Shown piece after piece: positions 18,280 to 25,808 of a stretch of DNA of 64,000 bases (position 1 is the stretch's first letter; each line of letters begins with the position of its first letter). The notes below the pieces were generated by a model. The model was not told the DNA's origin. It ran no database searches and saw only the letters and a list, made by a program, of their open reading frames with translations. This DNA is from Agrobacterium tumefaciens. GTDB lineage: Bacteria > Pseudomonadota > Alphaproteobacteria > Rhizobiales > Rhizobiaceae. Made by a program: the position numbers and the translations under genes. The stretch covers positions 124,001 to 188,000 of the forward strand of contig NZ_SUPW01000009.1 in assembly GCF_013337285.1 (NCBI RefSeq). The letters run 5' to 3'.

Positions 18280-19101
18280 ATGAGCCTTGAAGGCCTTTCC
18301 ATCAATTTCGCCACCGTGCGTCAGGGCGGCTCCTTCGACGCCATTGTCGATGCCTGTCTTGCGCACGGCATTACCGCCATTTCGCCCTGGCGCGAGCAGG
18401 TGCACGGTATCGGGCTTGCCGAAGCCGCGCGCATCGTTGAGCAGAACGGCATCCGCCTCTCCGGCCATTGCCGTGGCGGCTTTTTCCCCGCCCCCGATGC
18501 GGAAGGCCGCCGTCTGGCAATCGAGGACAATAAACGCGCGGTCGATGAAGCCGCCGTCATGAAGGCCGATTGCCTTGTGCTGGTCGTGGGTGGTCTACCC
18601 GCCGGCTCGCGTGACCTCAAAGGGGCGCGGCAGATGGTGGAGGACGGCATGGCCGAACTTCTGCCCTATGCGCGGGCTGCCGGCGTGCCGCTTGCCATCG
18701 AACCGCTGCATCCGTTCTATGCCGCCGAGCGGGCCTGTTTCAACACGCTGAAACAGTCGCTCGATCTCTGCGACCGGCTGGGGGCGGGCACCGGCGTCGC
18801 CATCGATGTCTACCACGTCTGGTGGGACCCGGAACTGGAGGAGCAGGTGGCGCGCGCCGGCAGGAACGGGCAAATCCTCGCGCATCATATCTGCGACTGG
18901 CTGGTGCCGACCACCGATCCGCTCAATGATCGCGGCATGATGGGCGACGGCGTCATTGACCTGAAGGCATTTCGCGCCATGATCGAGGCCGCCGGCTTCC
19001 ATGGTCCGCAGGAAGTGGAGATTTTTTCGCATCGCTGGCAGGCACGCCCGATGGACGAGGTTCTCACCACCGTCGTCGAGCGTTTCAAGACTGTTTGTTG
19101 A
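18280..19101 (+). CDS. Sugar phosphate isomerase/epimerase family protein
   Basis: Xylose isomerase-like TIM barrel, 273 aa. Likely metal ligands lie in AIEPLHPF, GVAIDVYHVWWDPE, AHHICDWLVPT and QEVEIFSHRW, in the order seen in the IolE/epimerase group. It has a GGGGAGA ribosome site and sits 24 nt after the DUF993 gene. It probably isomerises or epimerises a keto-sugar made by one of the two flanking dehydrogenases. Confidence 0.87.
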   Translation: MSLEGLSINFATVRQGGSFDAIVDACLAHGITAISPWREQVHGIGLAEAARIVEQNGIRLSGHCRGGFFPAPDAEGRRLAIEDNKRAVDEAAVMKADCLVLVVGGLPAGSRDLKGARQMVEDGMAELLPYARAAGVPLAIEPLHPFYAAERACFNTLKQSLDLCDRLGAGTGVAIDVYHVWWDPELEEQVARAGRNGQILAHHICDWLVPTTDPLNDRGMMGDGVIDLKAFRAMIEAAGFHGPQEVEIFSHRWQARPMDEVLTTVVERFKTVC

Positions 19102-19120
19102 GATATCCGGGAGAGAGACA

Positions 19121-20356
19121 ATGCCTGAAAGGGTGAAACGCAAACGTTATGCGCTGGTCGGCACCGGCAATCGCGGCACCACCATGTGGGGCCGCGAACT
19201 TCTGGCCGGCTGGAGCGATTATGTCGAGCTGGTCGGCATTTGCGACCTGAACCTGATGCGCGCCGAACGCGCCCGCGCCATGATGGGATCGAGCGCGCCA
19301 CTTTACGACGATTTCGACCGCATGATGCTGGAGCAGAAACCTGAACTGGTCATCGTCTGCACGCCTGATGACACCCATGACGACATCATCATCCGCGCCC
19401 TGGAGGGCGGTGCCGATGTCATCAGTGAAAAGCCCATGACCACCACCCCGGAAAAGATCGACCGCATTCGCGCTGCGGAGGCCAAAAGCGGCCGGCGCGT
19501 CGATGTGTCCTTCAATTACCGTTTCTCGCCGACGGCCGCGCGAATCAAGGAATTGATCGATGACGGCGCGATCGGCACGGTGACGTCGGTCGATTTTCAC
19601 TGGTATCTGGATAACCAGCATGGCGCGGATTATTTCCGCCGCTGGCACGCCTTCACCGAACATTCCGGCAGCCTGTTCGTCCACAAGGCCACGCACCATT
19701 TCGATCTTCTGAACTGGTATCTCGATTCCGACCCCGTGGAAGTGAAAGGTTTCGGGCAATTGCTGCATTATGGCAAGAACGGCCCGTTCCGCGGAACGCG
19801 CTGTCGCACCTGTCCGCACAAGAACGAGTGCGATTATTTCATGGATCTCGGCGCCGATCCCTTTCTCGATGCGCTTTATGAAGACCCTTCGAGCATCGAC
19901 GGTTATATGCGCGATGCCTGTGTCTTCCGCGAGGAGATCGATATCCCTGATACGATGAGCGCCTCGATCCGTTATGCCAGCGGCGTGCAGGTTTCCTATT
20001 CGCTCAACACCTATATGCCGATCGAGGGTCATCACATTGCCTTCAACGGCCATAAGGGCCGAATCGAAATGCGCCAATATGAAAAGCAGCCCTGGACGGA
20101 ACCGCCGGCCGACGAAATCCTTGTCGTGAAAAGCTTTGGCGGCGGCGTCGAACGCATCTGGGTGCCGCATGAGCCGGGCGGCCATTATGGCGGCGATAAC
20201 CGCATGCGCGACATGATCTTCAAGCCCGGCTCGAACGACCGGCTGCGGCAGCGGGCCGGCTCACGCGCCGGCGCCATGTCGGTTCTCTGTGGTGTGGCGG
20301 CGCTGAAGAGCGCCCGTGAGGGCGGCTCTGAGGCCGTGAAATCTCTGCCGCTGTAG
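19121..20356 (+). CDS. Gfo/Idh/MocA family oxidoreductase with Cys cluster
   Basis: NAD(P)-dependent sugar dehydrogenase, 411 aa. The Rossmann loop YALVGTGNRG is at 10-19, EKPMTTT at 103-109 and the HKATHHFDLLNW segment at 188-199 carries the catalytic His. Four cysteines (Cys228, Cys231, Cys237, Cys267) form a C-x2-C-x5-C...C pattern (RCRTCPHKNEC) that looks like a zinc site inserted in the C-terminal domain. The start is behind GGGAGAG; an in-frame ATG at 19001 inside the previous gene has no ribosome site. Last gene of the TetR-controlled operon. Confidence 0.88.
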   Translation: MPERVKRKRYALVGTGNRGTTMWGRELLAGWSDYVELVGICDLNLMRAERARAMMGSSAPLYDDFDRMMLEQKPELVIVCTPDDTHDDIIIRALEGGADVISEKPMTTTPEKIDRIRAAEAKSGRRVDVSFNYRFSPTAARIKELIDDGAIGTVTSVDFHWYLDNQHGADYFRRWHAFTEHSGSLFVHKATHHFDLLNWYLDSDPVEVKGFGQLLHYGKNGPFRGTRCRTCPHKNECDYFMDLGADPFLDALYEDPSSIDGYMRDACVFREEIDIPDTMSASIRYASGVQVSYSLNTYMPIEGHHIAFNGHKGRIEMRQYEKQPWTEPPADEILVVKSFGGGVERIWVPHEPGGHYGGDNRMRDMIFKPGSNDRLRQRAGSRAGAMSVLCGVAALKSAREGGSEAVKSLPL

Positions 20357-20487
20357 AATCTTCGGCGCGCGGCCCCTTCGATAGCGGGCCGCACGCTGCA
20401 ATTGGCAAAAAGAACGGACGATATTCCGCAGATTACGCGCTTCTTCCATCCCGGTAAGATGATGGCCGGGGGAAGAAAGAGTGAATT

Positions 20488-20607
20488 ATGTCCAGTTTTG
20501 AATCCTTCGTTCCGCTTATCATCATCGGCGCCAGCCTCTTTGTTTTCTTCAAATGGGTGGGACGCGATATGAACAGGGACGAGAAAAAACCGCGATCCCG
20601 CCGATGA
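20488..20607 (+). CDS. Small single-span membrane protein
   Basis: A 39-residue frame beginning MSSFESFVPLIIIGASLFVF with one hydrophobic span at residues 7-21 and a strongly basic tail (NRDEKKPRSRR). A GGAAG site precedes the ATG. I know no function; it is the first of several short genes with good ribosome sites in this stretch. Being this short, it rests on the start signal and the membrane-then-basic composition. Confidence 0.55.
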   Translation: MSSFESFVPLIIIGASLFVFFKWVGRDMNRDEKKPRSRR

Positions 20608-20690
20608 AGGCTTAACACCTGCGCACAACCATGCGCGGCAGCGGAACCTCGCGCTTCTCCCGGCGTTTTCTTTCCAAAGGAGAACACGCC

Positions 20691-20864
20691 ATGACGCAGC
20701 CAAAAAAGCCGAAAACAGACGAAAAAGGCCCTTCGAAGGCCAGTGAGATTCCGCCTGCCGGCCCGCACGCCAAACCCTCCCTCACCGATTATGACAAGAC
20801 GCCGGGCGCAGGCAGCTTGCCGGATGGCGACAACTCGAAGGATGTTTCACCGGGGGCCGGTTGA
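20691..20864 (+). CDS. Small hydrophilic hypothetical protein
   Basis: 57 aa, rich in Lys, Pro, Asp and Gly (PKKPKTDEKG, PSLTDYDKTPGAG, SPGAG), probably disordered. AAAGGAG lies 8 nt upstream of the ATG, and a strong GC hairpin follows the stop. Low-complexity acidic/basic proteins like this often belong to stress regulons; no function is recognised. Confidence 0.65.
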   Translation: MTQPKKPKTDEKGPSKASEIPPAGPHAKPSLTDYDKTPGAGSLPDGDNSKDVSPGAG

Positions 20865-20871
20865 CACGTAT

Positions 20872-20888
20872 CCCGCGCGGCGCGCGGG
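20872..20888 (+). terminator. GC-rich hairpin after the 57-aa gene
   Basis: CCCGCGC-ggc-GCGCGGG starts 7 nt after the stop. The stem is very stable but there is no T run, so it may be a weak terminator or an mRNA-protecting stem. Confidence 0.45.
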
Positions 20889-20973
20889 TGCCAGGCAGCG
20901 GGGAAAATGTTTGTAAAATACTTACTTACAAGAAATACTAAGATGGCCTCACGTATTTTCCACAGCGCCCACG

Positions 20974-21001
20974 TTGCAAAATTGAAAATTCCGGCTATAT
21001 T
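20974..21001 (+). promoter_or_regulatory. Candidate sigma-70 promoter of cspA
   Basis: TTGCAA (20974-20979) and TATATT (20996-21001) are 16 bp apart. Transcription would start near 21008, giving a leader of about 120 nt before cspA, a length typical of cold-shock genes. The call rests on motif match and position only. Confidence 0.4.
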
Positions 21002-21079
21002 TGCCCAATCGACAATTGCTTGTGACCGACGCTCCAGCCCTGTGCTCTCGTTGGATTTCCTCTCAAATAATCGATCCAA

Positions 21080-21130
21080 TCCCGCAAGGTATCGCGGGAA
21101 CCACAACGATTGCTACGAAAGGAAATCGTT
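21080..21130 (+). promoter_or_regulatory. Structured cspA leader with looped-out ribosome site
   Basis: Two stems precede the cspA start. TCCCGC/GCGGGA pair at 21080-21085 and 21094-21099. AACGATT (21105-21111) pairs with AATCGTT (21124-21130), which ends directly at the ATG and places the AAAGGA ribosome site in the loop. This could modulate translation with temperature. Confidence 0.5.
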
Positions 21131-21340
21131 ATGAACACTGGTACTGTAAAGTGGTTCAACGCCACCAAGGGCTTCGGCTTCATTCAGCCTGACAACGGCG
21201 GCACGGACGTTTTCGTTCACATCTCCGCAGTTGAGCGCGCAGGTCTGCGTTCGCTGAATGACGGCCAGAAGGTCACCTACGACATCGTTCAGGACCGTCG
21301 CTCGGGCAAAAGCTCCGCCGACAATCTGCGCGCTGCCTGA
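21131..21340 (+). CDS. cspA: Cold shock protein
   Basis: Single cold-shock domain of 69 aa that binds single-stranded RNA/DNA and melts mRNA structure. RNP1 (KGFGFIQP, residues 13-20) and RNP2 (VFVHISAVE) are intact, and the N-terminus [11 protein letters not shown] is canonical. The start is the ATG behind AAAGGA. The gene has a long structured leader and its own terminator, and rpsU follows one gene later, a neighbourhood seen in many rhizobia. Confidence 0.95.
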   Translation: MNTGTVKWFNATKGFGFIQPDNGGTDVFVHISAVERAGLRSLNDGQKVTYDIVQDRRSGKSSADNLRAA

Positions 21341-21394
21341 TTTTTCATTCGCGCCGCTGGCGTCAACACGGCAACGGCGCGAAATGATTCTGAG

Positions 21395-21427
21395 AGGTCG
21401 GGTTACGCCCGGCCTTTTACTTTTTTT
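21395..21427 (+). terminator. Rho-independent terminator of cspA
   Basis: AGGTCGGG pairs with CCCGGCCT (one G-U pair) across a 5-nt loop and is followed by TTTTACTTTTTTT. It ends 55 nt or more after the cspA stop and just before the ribosome site of the next gene. A second stem, TTCGCGCCG/CGGCGCGAA, lies immediately upstream. Confidence 0.75.
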
Positions 21428-21444
21428 GGCCATGGGAGGCCCTC

Positions 21445-21732
21445 ATGCGCAAAAATCTTTACCGCACCGGCGATGCGATTGTCCTCAAGGCGGGCGTCCT
21501 TGGCGGCAATCAGCCCAGCGGTCCCGGCCGGATCGTCATGGTTCTGCCGGAAACACAGGGTCTGGTCCGTTTCAGGGTTCGTTTTCAGAACGAGAACTTC
21601 GAACGGAACATTGCATCCGATGAAATCGATACCGCTTCGTCCTCATCTCGAGTAATGGATGCGGAAAGTTCAGCACCGCGTGCTTCGGGATCCAGCTGGA
21701 TCAACTCGAACACGATCAAAATCAGAAAATAG
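21445..21732 (+). CDS. Conserved hypothetical protein between cspA and rpsU
   Basis: 95 aa with a beta-rich N-terminal half (YRTGDAIVLKAGVLGGNQPSGP, then GRIVMVLPETQGLVRFRVRF) that resembles a small SH3- or KOW-like barrel, and a Ser-rich C-terminus. GGGAGG lies 6 nt before the ATG. Position between a cold-shock gene and a ribosomal protein gene suggests an RNA- or translation-related role, but this is inference. Confidence 0.7.
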   Translation: MRKNLYRTGDAIVLKAGVLGGNQPSGPGRIVMVLPETQGLVRFRVRFQNENFERNIASDEIDTASSSSRVMDAESSAPRASGSSWINSNTIKIRK

Positions 21733-21759
21733 CAGCAGCGGCTGCTTTAAGGAGATATT

Positions 21760-21996
21760 TTGCAGGTCATCGTCAGAGATAACAATGTCGAGCAAGCGCT
21801 TCGCGTCTTGAAGAAGAGAATGCAGCGCGAAGGTATTTTCCGCGAAATGCGTGCCCGCGAAGCTTACGAAAAGCCGTCGGCAAAGCGCGTTCGTGAAGAA
21901 GCCGAAGCCGTGCGCCGCCACCGCAAGCTGGCGAGAAAAAAGATGCAGCGCGAGGGACTGCTGCCGGCTCCTAAAAAGGCTGCCCGCACCCGCTAA
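21760..21996 (+). CDS. rpsU: 30S ribosomal protein S21
   Basis: Small-subunit protein S21 (78 aa), needed for efficient translation initiation. It shows the family N-terminus [25 protein letters not shown] and a basic C-terminal tail of the alphaproteobacterial type. Translation starts at TTG, supported by AAGGAG 6 nt upstream and by the fixed family N-terminus. It follows the 95-aa gene by 27 nt. Rhizobia may carry more than one rpsU copy; this one is linked to cspA. Confidence 0.93.
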   Translation: MQVIVRDNNVEQALRVLKKRMQREGIFREMRAREAYEKPSAKRVREEAEAVRRHRKLARKKMQREGLLPAPKKAARTR

Positions 21997-22030
21997 CCGC
22001 TAATCTTGCCTTCCCGCAAAGGAGAACGTC

Positions 22031-22246
22031 ATGACCGAACCAAAAGAGGCTGTTTTCAAACCCGAAAAACTGTCCTCTCAGGATAAGGCGTCGATGACGG
22101 ACAAGGCGGCAAGACAGATTATCACTGCCGAATCCGACCAGCGCGCGCGCAAGACGGAACGGCTTCGCCAGCTTCGCGAAGCGCAGGAGGCGGCAACCGC
22201 CGCCACTCCGCACACCCCTGCCAAAAGGCCGTCCGGCAAAAAATAG
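22031..22246 (+). CDS. Small charged hypothetical protein
   Basis: 71 aa, Lys/Arg/Glu/Ala-rich and largely helical (SMTDKAARQIITAESDQRARKTERLRQLREAQEAA), probably an amphipathic helix or short coiled coil, with a basic end (KRPSGKK). AAAGGAG is positioned well before the ATG. It lies 34 nt after rpsU in the same direction and may be co-transcribed. No known function. Confidence 0.7.
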   Translation: MTEPKEAVFKPEKLSSQDKASMTDKAARQIITAESDQRARKTERLRQLREAQEAATAATPHTPAKRPSGKK

Positions 22247-22392
22247 CGCGGTTGCGCATTTTGCCGCCGTCCACTCGAAAAACCTCTTGAACCTTATACG
22301 CAACAGGCGCACCTTTCGCCTGTCAGCAACCTGTTGAAGGGCGCTGGTGATTGAGGGCAGACAGTCCTCGCCCCAAACGAAAGGAGGACGTC

Positions 22393-22665
22393 ATGTCTTC
22401 CGAGTTTTATGCACCAAGCCTTTCACGCAACCTCGTCCGCACCGGCGGCGCGGGGTACCGGGAAAATGCATCGCTGCGCCTGCTTCTGAACGCTGCTGAA
22501 GAAACGGCCGTTCGCCAGGATCGCGATACCTGCTTTTCGGTCTTTCCCGATTTTGGCGTCCAGACCGACGTGTTGAAGAGAGCCGTTCCCGCGGGCCGCA
22601 TCCGCCTGTCCAACTCGACCCTGTCCTTCGGGAAACATTCACTCACGGGACCACCTTCGCCCTGA
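22393..22665 (+). CDS. Small hypothetical protein
   Basis: 90 aa without a recognised domain; the middle part is mildly helical (ASLRLLLNAAEETAVRQDRD). It starts behind AAAGGAGG, and a 23-nt stretch covering the ribosome site and the first three codons is identical to that of the gene at 23478. The C-terminal half is low-complexity, so a shorter product or partial decay is possible. Confidence 0.55.
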   Translation: MSSEFYAPSLSRNLVRTGGAGYRENASLRLLLNAAEETAVRQDRDTCFSVFPDFGVQTDVLKRAVPAGRIRLSNSTLSFGKHSLTGPPSP

Positions 22666-22752
22666 GGGTGAAGGCGATTCCGCCCCCTGTCCGCCTTGAG
22701 CGACCATGCTCACGCGTTACATCACATACCGCTTCAACACGAGGAGAACACC

Positions 22753-22890
22753 ATGGCCAAGGGTCAATTGCGCAGCAACAAGGAAGTCCGCAAACCAAAG
22801 AAGGACAAGACCAAAGCCGCGGAGGCAGCACCGACCGGTTCGCAGGTCAAGTTCGCAAACGCCACGACGGCGGATGGCAAGAAGAAATAA
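22753..22890 (+). CDS. Conserved small Lys-rich protein
   Basis: 45 aa, MAKGQLRSNKEVRKPKKDK followed by a short Ala/Thr tail ending GKKK. I recall near-identical N-termini in short proteins of many alphaproteobacteria, without assigned function. GAGGAG precedes the ATG by 7 nt. The strong positive charge suggests nucleic-acid or ribosome contact. Confidence 0.7.
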   Translation: MAKGQLRSNKEVRKPKKDKTKAAEAAPTGSQVKFANATTADGKKK

Positions 22891-22986
22891 CAGGGTTTGA
22901 GCTGGCCGCCGGCAGATTATAGAGGGTAAAACATCCTTTTAGCTTCCGGACTTGTTTTGGCCACATTGCCCACCTATATAGCTCAT

Positions 22987-23126
22987 ATAGCAGCTGCTGG
23001 TGAGCGCGAATGAAATTGTCGTTCGCAGTTGTTTTAGTCGCTTTAGACTTTTGACCACGGATGTACTGGCACTGGTGTTGAAAGCGATATGAGGAAGGTC
23101 GGTGCAATATTGCCCCGGCCTTTTTT
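22987..23126 (+). ncRNA. Candidate small RNA
   Basis: The 587-bp gap from 22891 to 23477 holds no convincing gene but has a complete transcription unit pattern. TTGTTT (22952-22957) and TATATA (22975-22980) are 17 bp apart. An 8-bp hairpin lies at 23006-23026 and a terminator at 23095-23126 (AAGGTCGG pairing with CCGGCCTT, then six T). The predicted transcript is about 140 nt. It could instead be a leader of the gene at 23478, though the terminator argues against that. The remainder of the gap, 23127-23477, shows nothing clear. Confidence 0.4.
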
Positions 23127-23477
23127 GTTGCCCGCAATGCCGAAGATTACAGATTACAAATATCTCCGAACGGGCGACCACCAGCCGAATTAACTTGCCT
23201 ATCGCCCGCAAAGGGCGCACGCTTATTCATCGGTAATCAATGGGCGTTACCGCCGTCAGGCTGCTATGCCGTCCGCAAGCCCCCGTCCTGCGCATGTCGT
23301 TGACCGACAGGACCGTTTCGCAAATTTACACGACATGCACGGCGGCATCGGCCGGGACACCGGAAACGGTTTTCTTTGGAAAAGCCCGTCGTTTCAAAAC
23401 GTTGAAGCGTCCTTCCACAGCGTCCCCACGGACGCTTGGCGCTCCGGCTTTGTGTACTCCACAGAAAGGAGGACGTC

Positions 23478-23765
23478 ATGTCTTCCACATGCGACAATTG
23501 CATCATCTCATCACGAGACCTGAAAATGCTTCAATCGGTGCTCGAAGGTCTCGGTTATGACCGCCACCTCATAGATGATGAAGCCCTTCTTTATAACAAT
23601 GCGGCCCGCAAGGTGATCCAGCTGTTTCAGGACGGACTGACCGACCCGGACGATCTTTCCGAGGAAATGCTGTTTCTGTTCGGCACTCACAAACATGAAC
23701 GTGTGAAGGCGTGGAAACCGCTGCCGCGTTACGCGATCCAGGGCCTGCCGCCGCTCTATCGGTGA
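23478..23765 (+). CDS. Conserved hypothetical protein
   Basis: 95 aa, acidic and helical (SRDLKMLQSVLEGLGYDRHLIDDEALLYNNAARKVIQLFQDGLTDPDDLSEEM). No domain is recognised with certainty; the helical pattern resembles small alphaproteobacterial stress-linked proteins. The start has AAAGGAGG and shares its leader sequence with the gene at 22393. The next 246 bp hold no clear gene. Confidence 0.7.
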   Translation: MSSTCDNCIISSRDLKMLQSVLEGLGYDRHLIDDEALLYNNAARKVIQLFQDGLTDPDDLSEEMLFLFGTHKHERVKAWKPLPRYAIQGLPPLYR

Positions 23766-24011
23766 GGAAATGCCCCCCTCGTGCCTTACATGAAGAGCAA
23801 TCTTCAAAATCACCGAAGAAAATAACGGCTTGGCAAATGCCATATATCAGGCAACACTGAAATGGAGCGTCCTGAATGCGTTCTAGCGCAATACGGGACG
23901 CTCCCCGTATGGAATTGCAGCATCGGATATTGCAGAGCCACGACTGGCTTGCGGCAATGTCTGAACCGGGTTTCATATCGGCAAGTTTTGCGTCTGCGTG
24001 GAGGGTGGAGT

Positions 24012-24125
24012 ATGACGTATGACTGGAGCGGCCGCAGGATGCGGCGTATGCGAGCGGCGAAACTGACGATTATCAGCCTCGTCGCGGCATTCATACTGAC
24101 GGCTCCGATCTTTGCGCATTACTGA
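24012..24125 (+). CDS. Very small membrane protein
   Basis: 37 aa: a basic N-terminal half (MTYDWSGRRMRRMRAAK) and one hydrophobic span (LTIISLVAAFILTAPIFA). A GGAGGGTGGAG ribosome site precedes the ATG. The basic-inside, one-span pattern fits an inner-membrane microprotein. It is convergent with the acyltransferase gene, whose end is 23 nt away. Confidence 0.5.
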   Translation: MTYDWSGRRMRRMRAAKLTIISLVAAFILTAPIFAHY

Positions 24126-24148
24126 AGCCGCTCAAATTTAACCTCCGA

Positions 24149-25246
24149 TCAAACCGTCTGGCTGATCTTTGCCGGCTTTTTCAGACGGTTCTTCAGCCAT
24201 TTCTGAACGGGCTGATCATAATGCACCGTCAGCCACCAGGACAGGCAGGTCGTCCCGACCAGGAAAGCGATGCCGGCCGGCAAAGCCATGTTCGTCCCAT
24301 CGACCACGGGCATCAGAAGCTCCGTCCAGGCAAGAAGCGGAATATGCAGAACATACACCGCATAGGACGCCGTACCCAAAAACACCGACACCATTGCCGT
24401 CCCGCGGCCCGGAACCGTCTGGCTTGCGACGAACAATAGCAGCGGCCAGATGAAAAGCACGACCGTAAGATCAAAAAACGGTCGAAGCTCCCGCGTCATC
24501 GGCACGGCGAGGATGAAGCAGACCAGCAGAAGACAGAGAGCAGCCTGTACCGGCCGCAGCCGCGGCGCGCGGTTACGGTAACGATAAATCAGCGCACCGA
24601 CGAAAAATGAGAAAAATACCCGCCCCATGCCGGCATACATTTCATTCCAGCGAAAACCCGCATGGAGCCTGCCAAACTCAGCGGCGGCCACCATCAGCAC
24701 AATGGCGCTGACGGCCAGCACCGCAACCGTCTGTTTCGTTGTGGCCCGCACGCCCCAACGGGCATAAAACACATTCACCACCAGTTCATTGAACAGCGAC
24801 CATGCCGGGCTGACGAGGAACAACGCGCCGTTGAGGGTAAGCGTGAAGGGAGCTGGCAGAAAGAGAAGTCCCGTCACCAGCGCGAAAGCCAGCTCGCCGG
24901 GATCGATATGACGATGAAGATCATCGATCGGCGTCGGCAGGCCCAGCACATAAAGACAGATGAAATAGGCGGCCATCAAGGCCAGCGCCAACCCGTAAAG
25001 CGGATAAAGACGTGCAAAGCGCGCCTTCATGAAAAAGCTGGGGGTAATCGCTCCCTCGAGCAACCTCCTGCTATAGGCATGCGCCAGCACAAAACCGCTC
25101 AAGGCAAAGAACAGATCCACCGCGAGATAGCTCGACGCCGTGCTTTTTCCGAAAAGCTGCTCGGCATGACGGTGAACGATGAAGAGGGCAGCCACACCCC
25201 TTATGCCGTCGAGCAATATGAAGCGTTCCGGGGACGTTTGGACCAT
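24149..25246 (-). CDS. Acyltransferase 3 family membrane protein (OafA/YrhL type)
   Basis: Integral membrane O-acyltransferase, 365 aa with about ten hydrophobic spans. It opens with the family pattern LDGIRGVAALFIVHRHAEQLFG, whose His is the expected catalytic residue, and continues with LFFALSGFVLAHAYSRR. Members transfer acetyl, succinyl or similar groups to surface or secreted polysaccharides. It is a single gene, not in an operon, and may modify exopolysaccharide, O-antigen or cyclic glucan. Target unknown. Confidence 0.9.
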   Translation of the reverse strand: MVQTSPERFILLDGIRGVAALFIVHRHAEQLFGKSTASSYLAVDLFFALSGFVLAHAYSRRLLEGAITPSFFMKARFARLYPLYGLALALMAAYFICLYVLGLPTPIDDLHRHIDPGELAFALVTGLLFLPAPFTLTLNGALFLVSPAWSLFNELVVNVFYARWGVRATTKQTVAVLAVSAIVLMVAAAEFGRLHAGFRWNEMYAGMGRVFFSFFVGALIYRYRNRAPRLRPVQAALCLLLVCFILAVPMTRELRPFFDLTVVLFIWPLLLFVASQTVPGRGTAMVSVFLGTASYAVYVLHIPLLAWTELLMPVVDGTNMALPAGIAFLVGTTCLSWWLTVHYDQPVQKWLKNRLKKPAKISQTV

Positions 25247-25555
25247 GGCGTTGAGGCTCTGTGAGACTGGACGATATTATTCCACAAAAACGAGGTTTAA
25301 CGCGCAGCGGTTCATCGCTTCCAGTCACAAACTGTTTAACGCAGCATACTCTGCGCAATATTATGAAACACTTCCCCTTGGCCGACACTCTTCCGCAGAC
25401 GTTAAAGGCGTGCTACGTCCGGATGTCATCGATGCATTGCCCCTTTGACTTTGCGCATCACGCCCCGCGAAAACCGGCTTCGATTTTTGTGGGATACCCT
25501 AAGCGCAAATCTGACCGGGCGGATCGGAGACAGGCAACTTTCGCGGAGTCCCATT
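25247..25555. other. Gene-free divergent upstream region
   Basis: About 310 bp between the divergent acyltransferase and acyl carrier protein genes. It must hold both promoters, but I see no clear -35/-10 pair, palindrome or RNA gene. Short frames here overlap each other and lack ribosome sites. Confidence 0.5.
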
Positions 25556-25792
25556 ATGTCCAGCATTGCAGACCGTATCAGAAAAATCATCGTGGACCAG
25601 CTTGGCGTAGACCCCGCCACGGTCGTCGACGACGCCAATTTTGCTGACGATCTCGGTGCCGATTCCCTCGAAGTCGTTCAGGTCGTCATGGAAATCGAAG
25701 AAGAATTCGGCGTGGAAATTCCCGATTCCGCCGCAAACACGATCCTGACCGTGGGTGATGCCATCCGCTTCATCGAAAAAAACAAGGCCTGA
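25556..25792 (+). CDS. Acyl carrier protein (paralogue)
   Basis: Acyl carrier protein of 78 aa. The phosphopantetheine attachment motif [10 protein letters not shown] supplies the modified serine near residue 37, and the rest follows the AcpP pattern ([24 protein letters not shown]). GGAG precedes the ATG. It is not beside fabG or fabF as the housekeeping acpP usually is, and it differs clearly from the AcpP sequence I recall for Agrobacterium, so it is probably a dedicated paralogue. The nearby acyltransferase is a conceivable but unproven partner. Confidence 0.9.
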   Translation: MSSIADRIRKIIVDQLGVDPATVVDDANFADDLGADSLEVVQVVMEIEEEFGVEIPDSAANTILTVGDAIRFIEKNKA

Positions 25793-25808
25793 TTTCAGGC
25801 CTGATTTT

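Noticed and set aside
22891-23477. Riboswitch controlling the 95-aa gene at 23478
   Set aside because: The terminator is 350 nt before that gene and no known aptamer pattern was recognised; an independent small RNA is simpler.
23240-23560. 106-aa open frame upstream of the gene at 23478
   Set aside because: Overlaps a better-supported gene in another frame, lacks a ribosome site and has no protein-like pattern.
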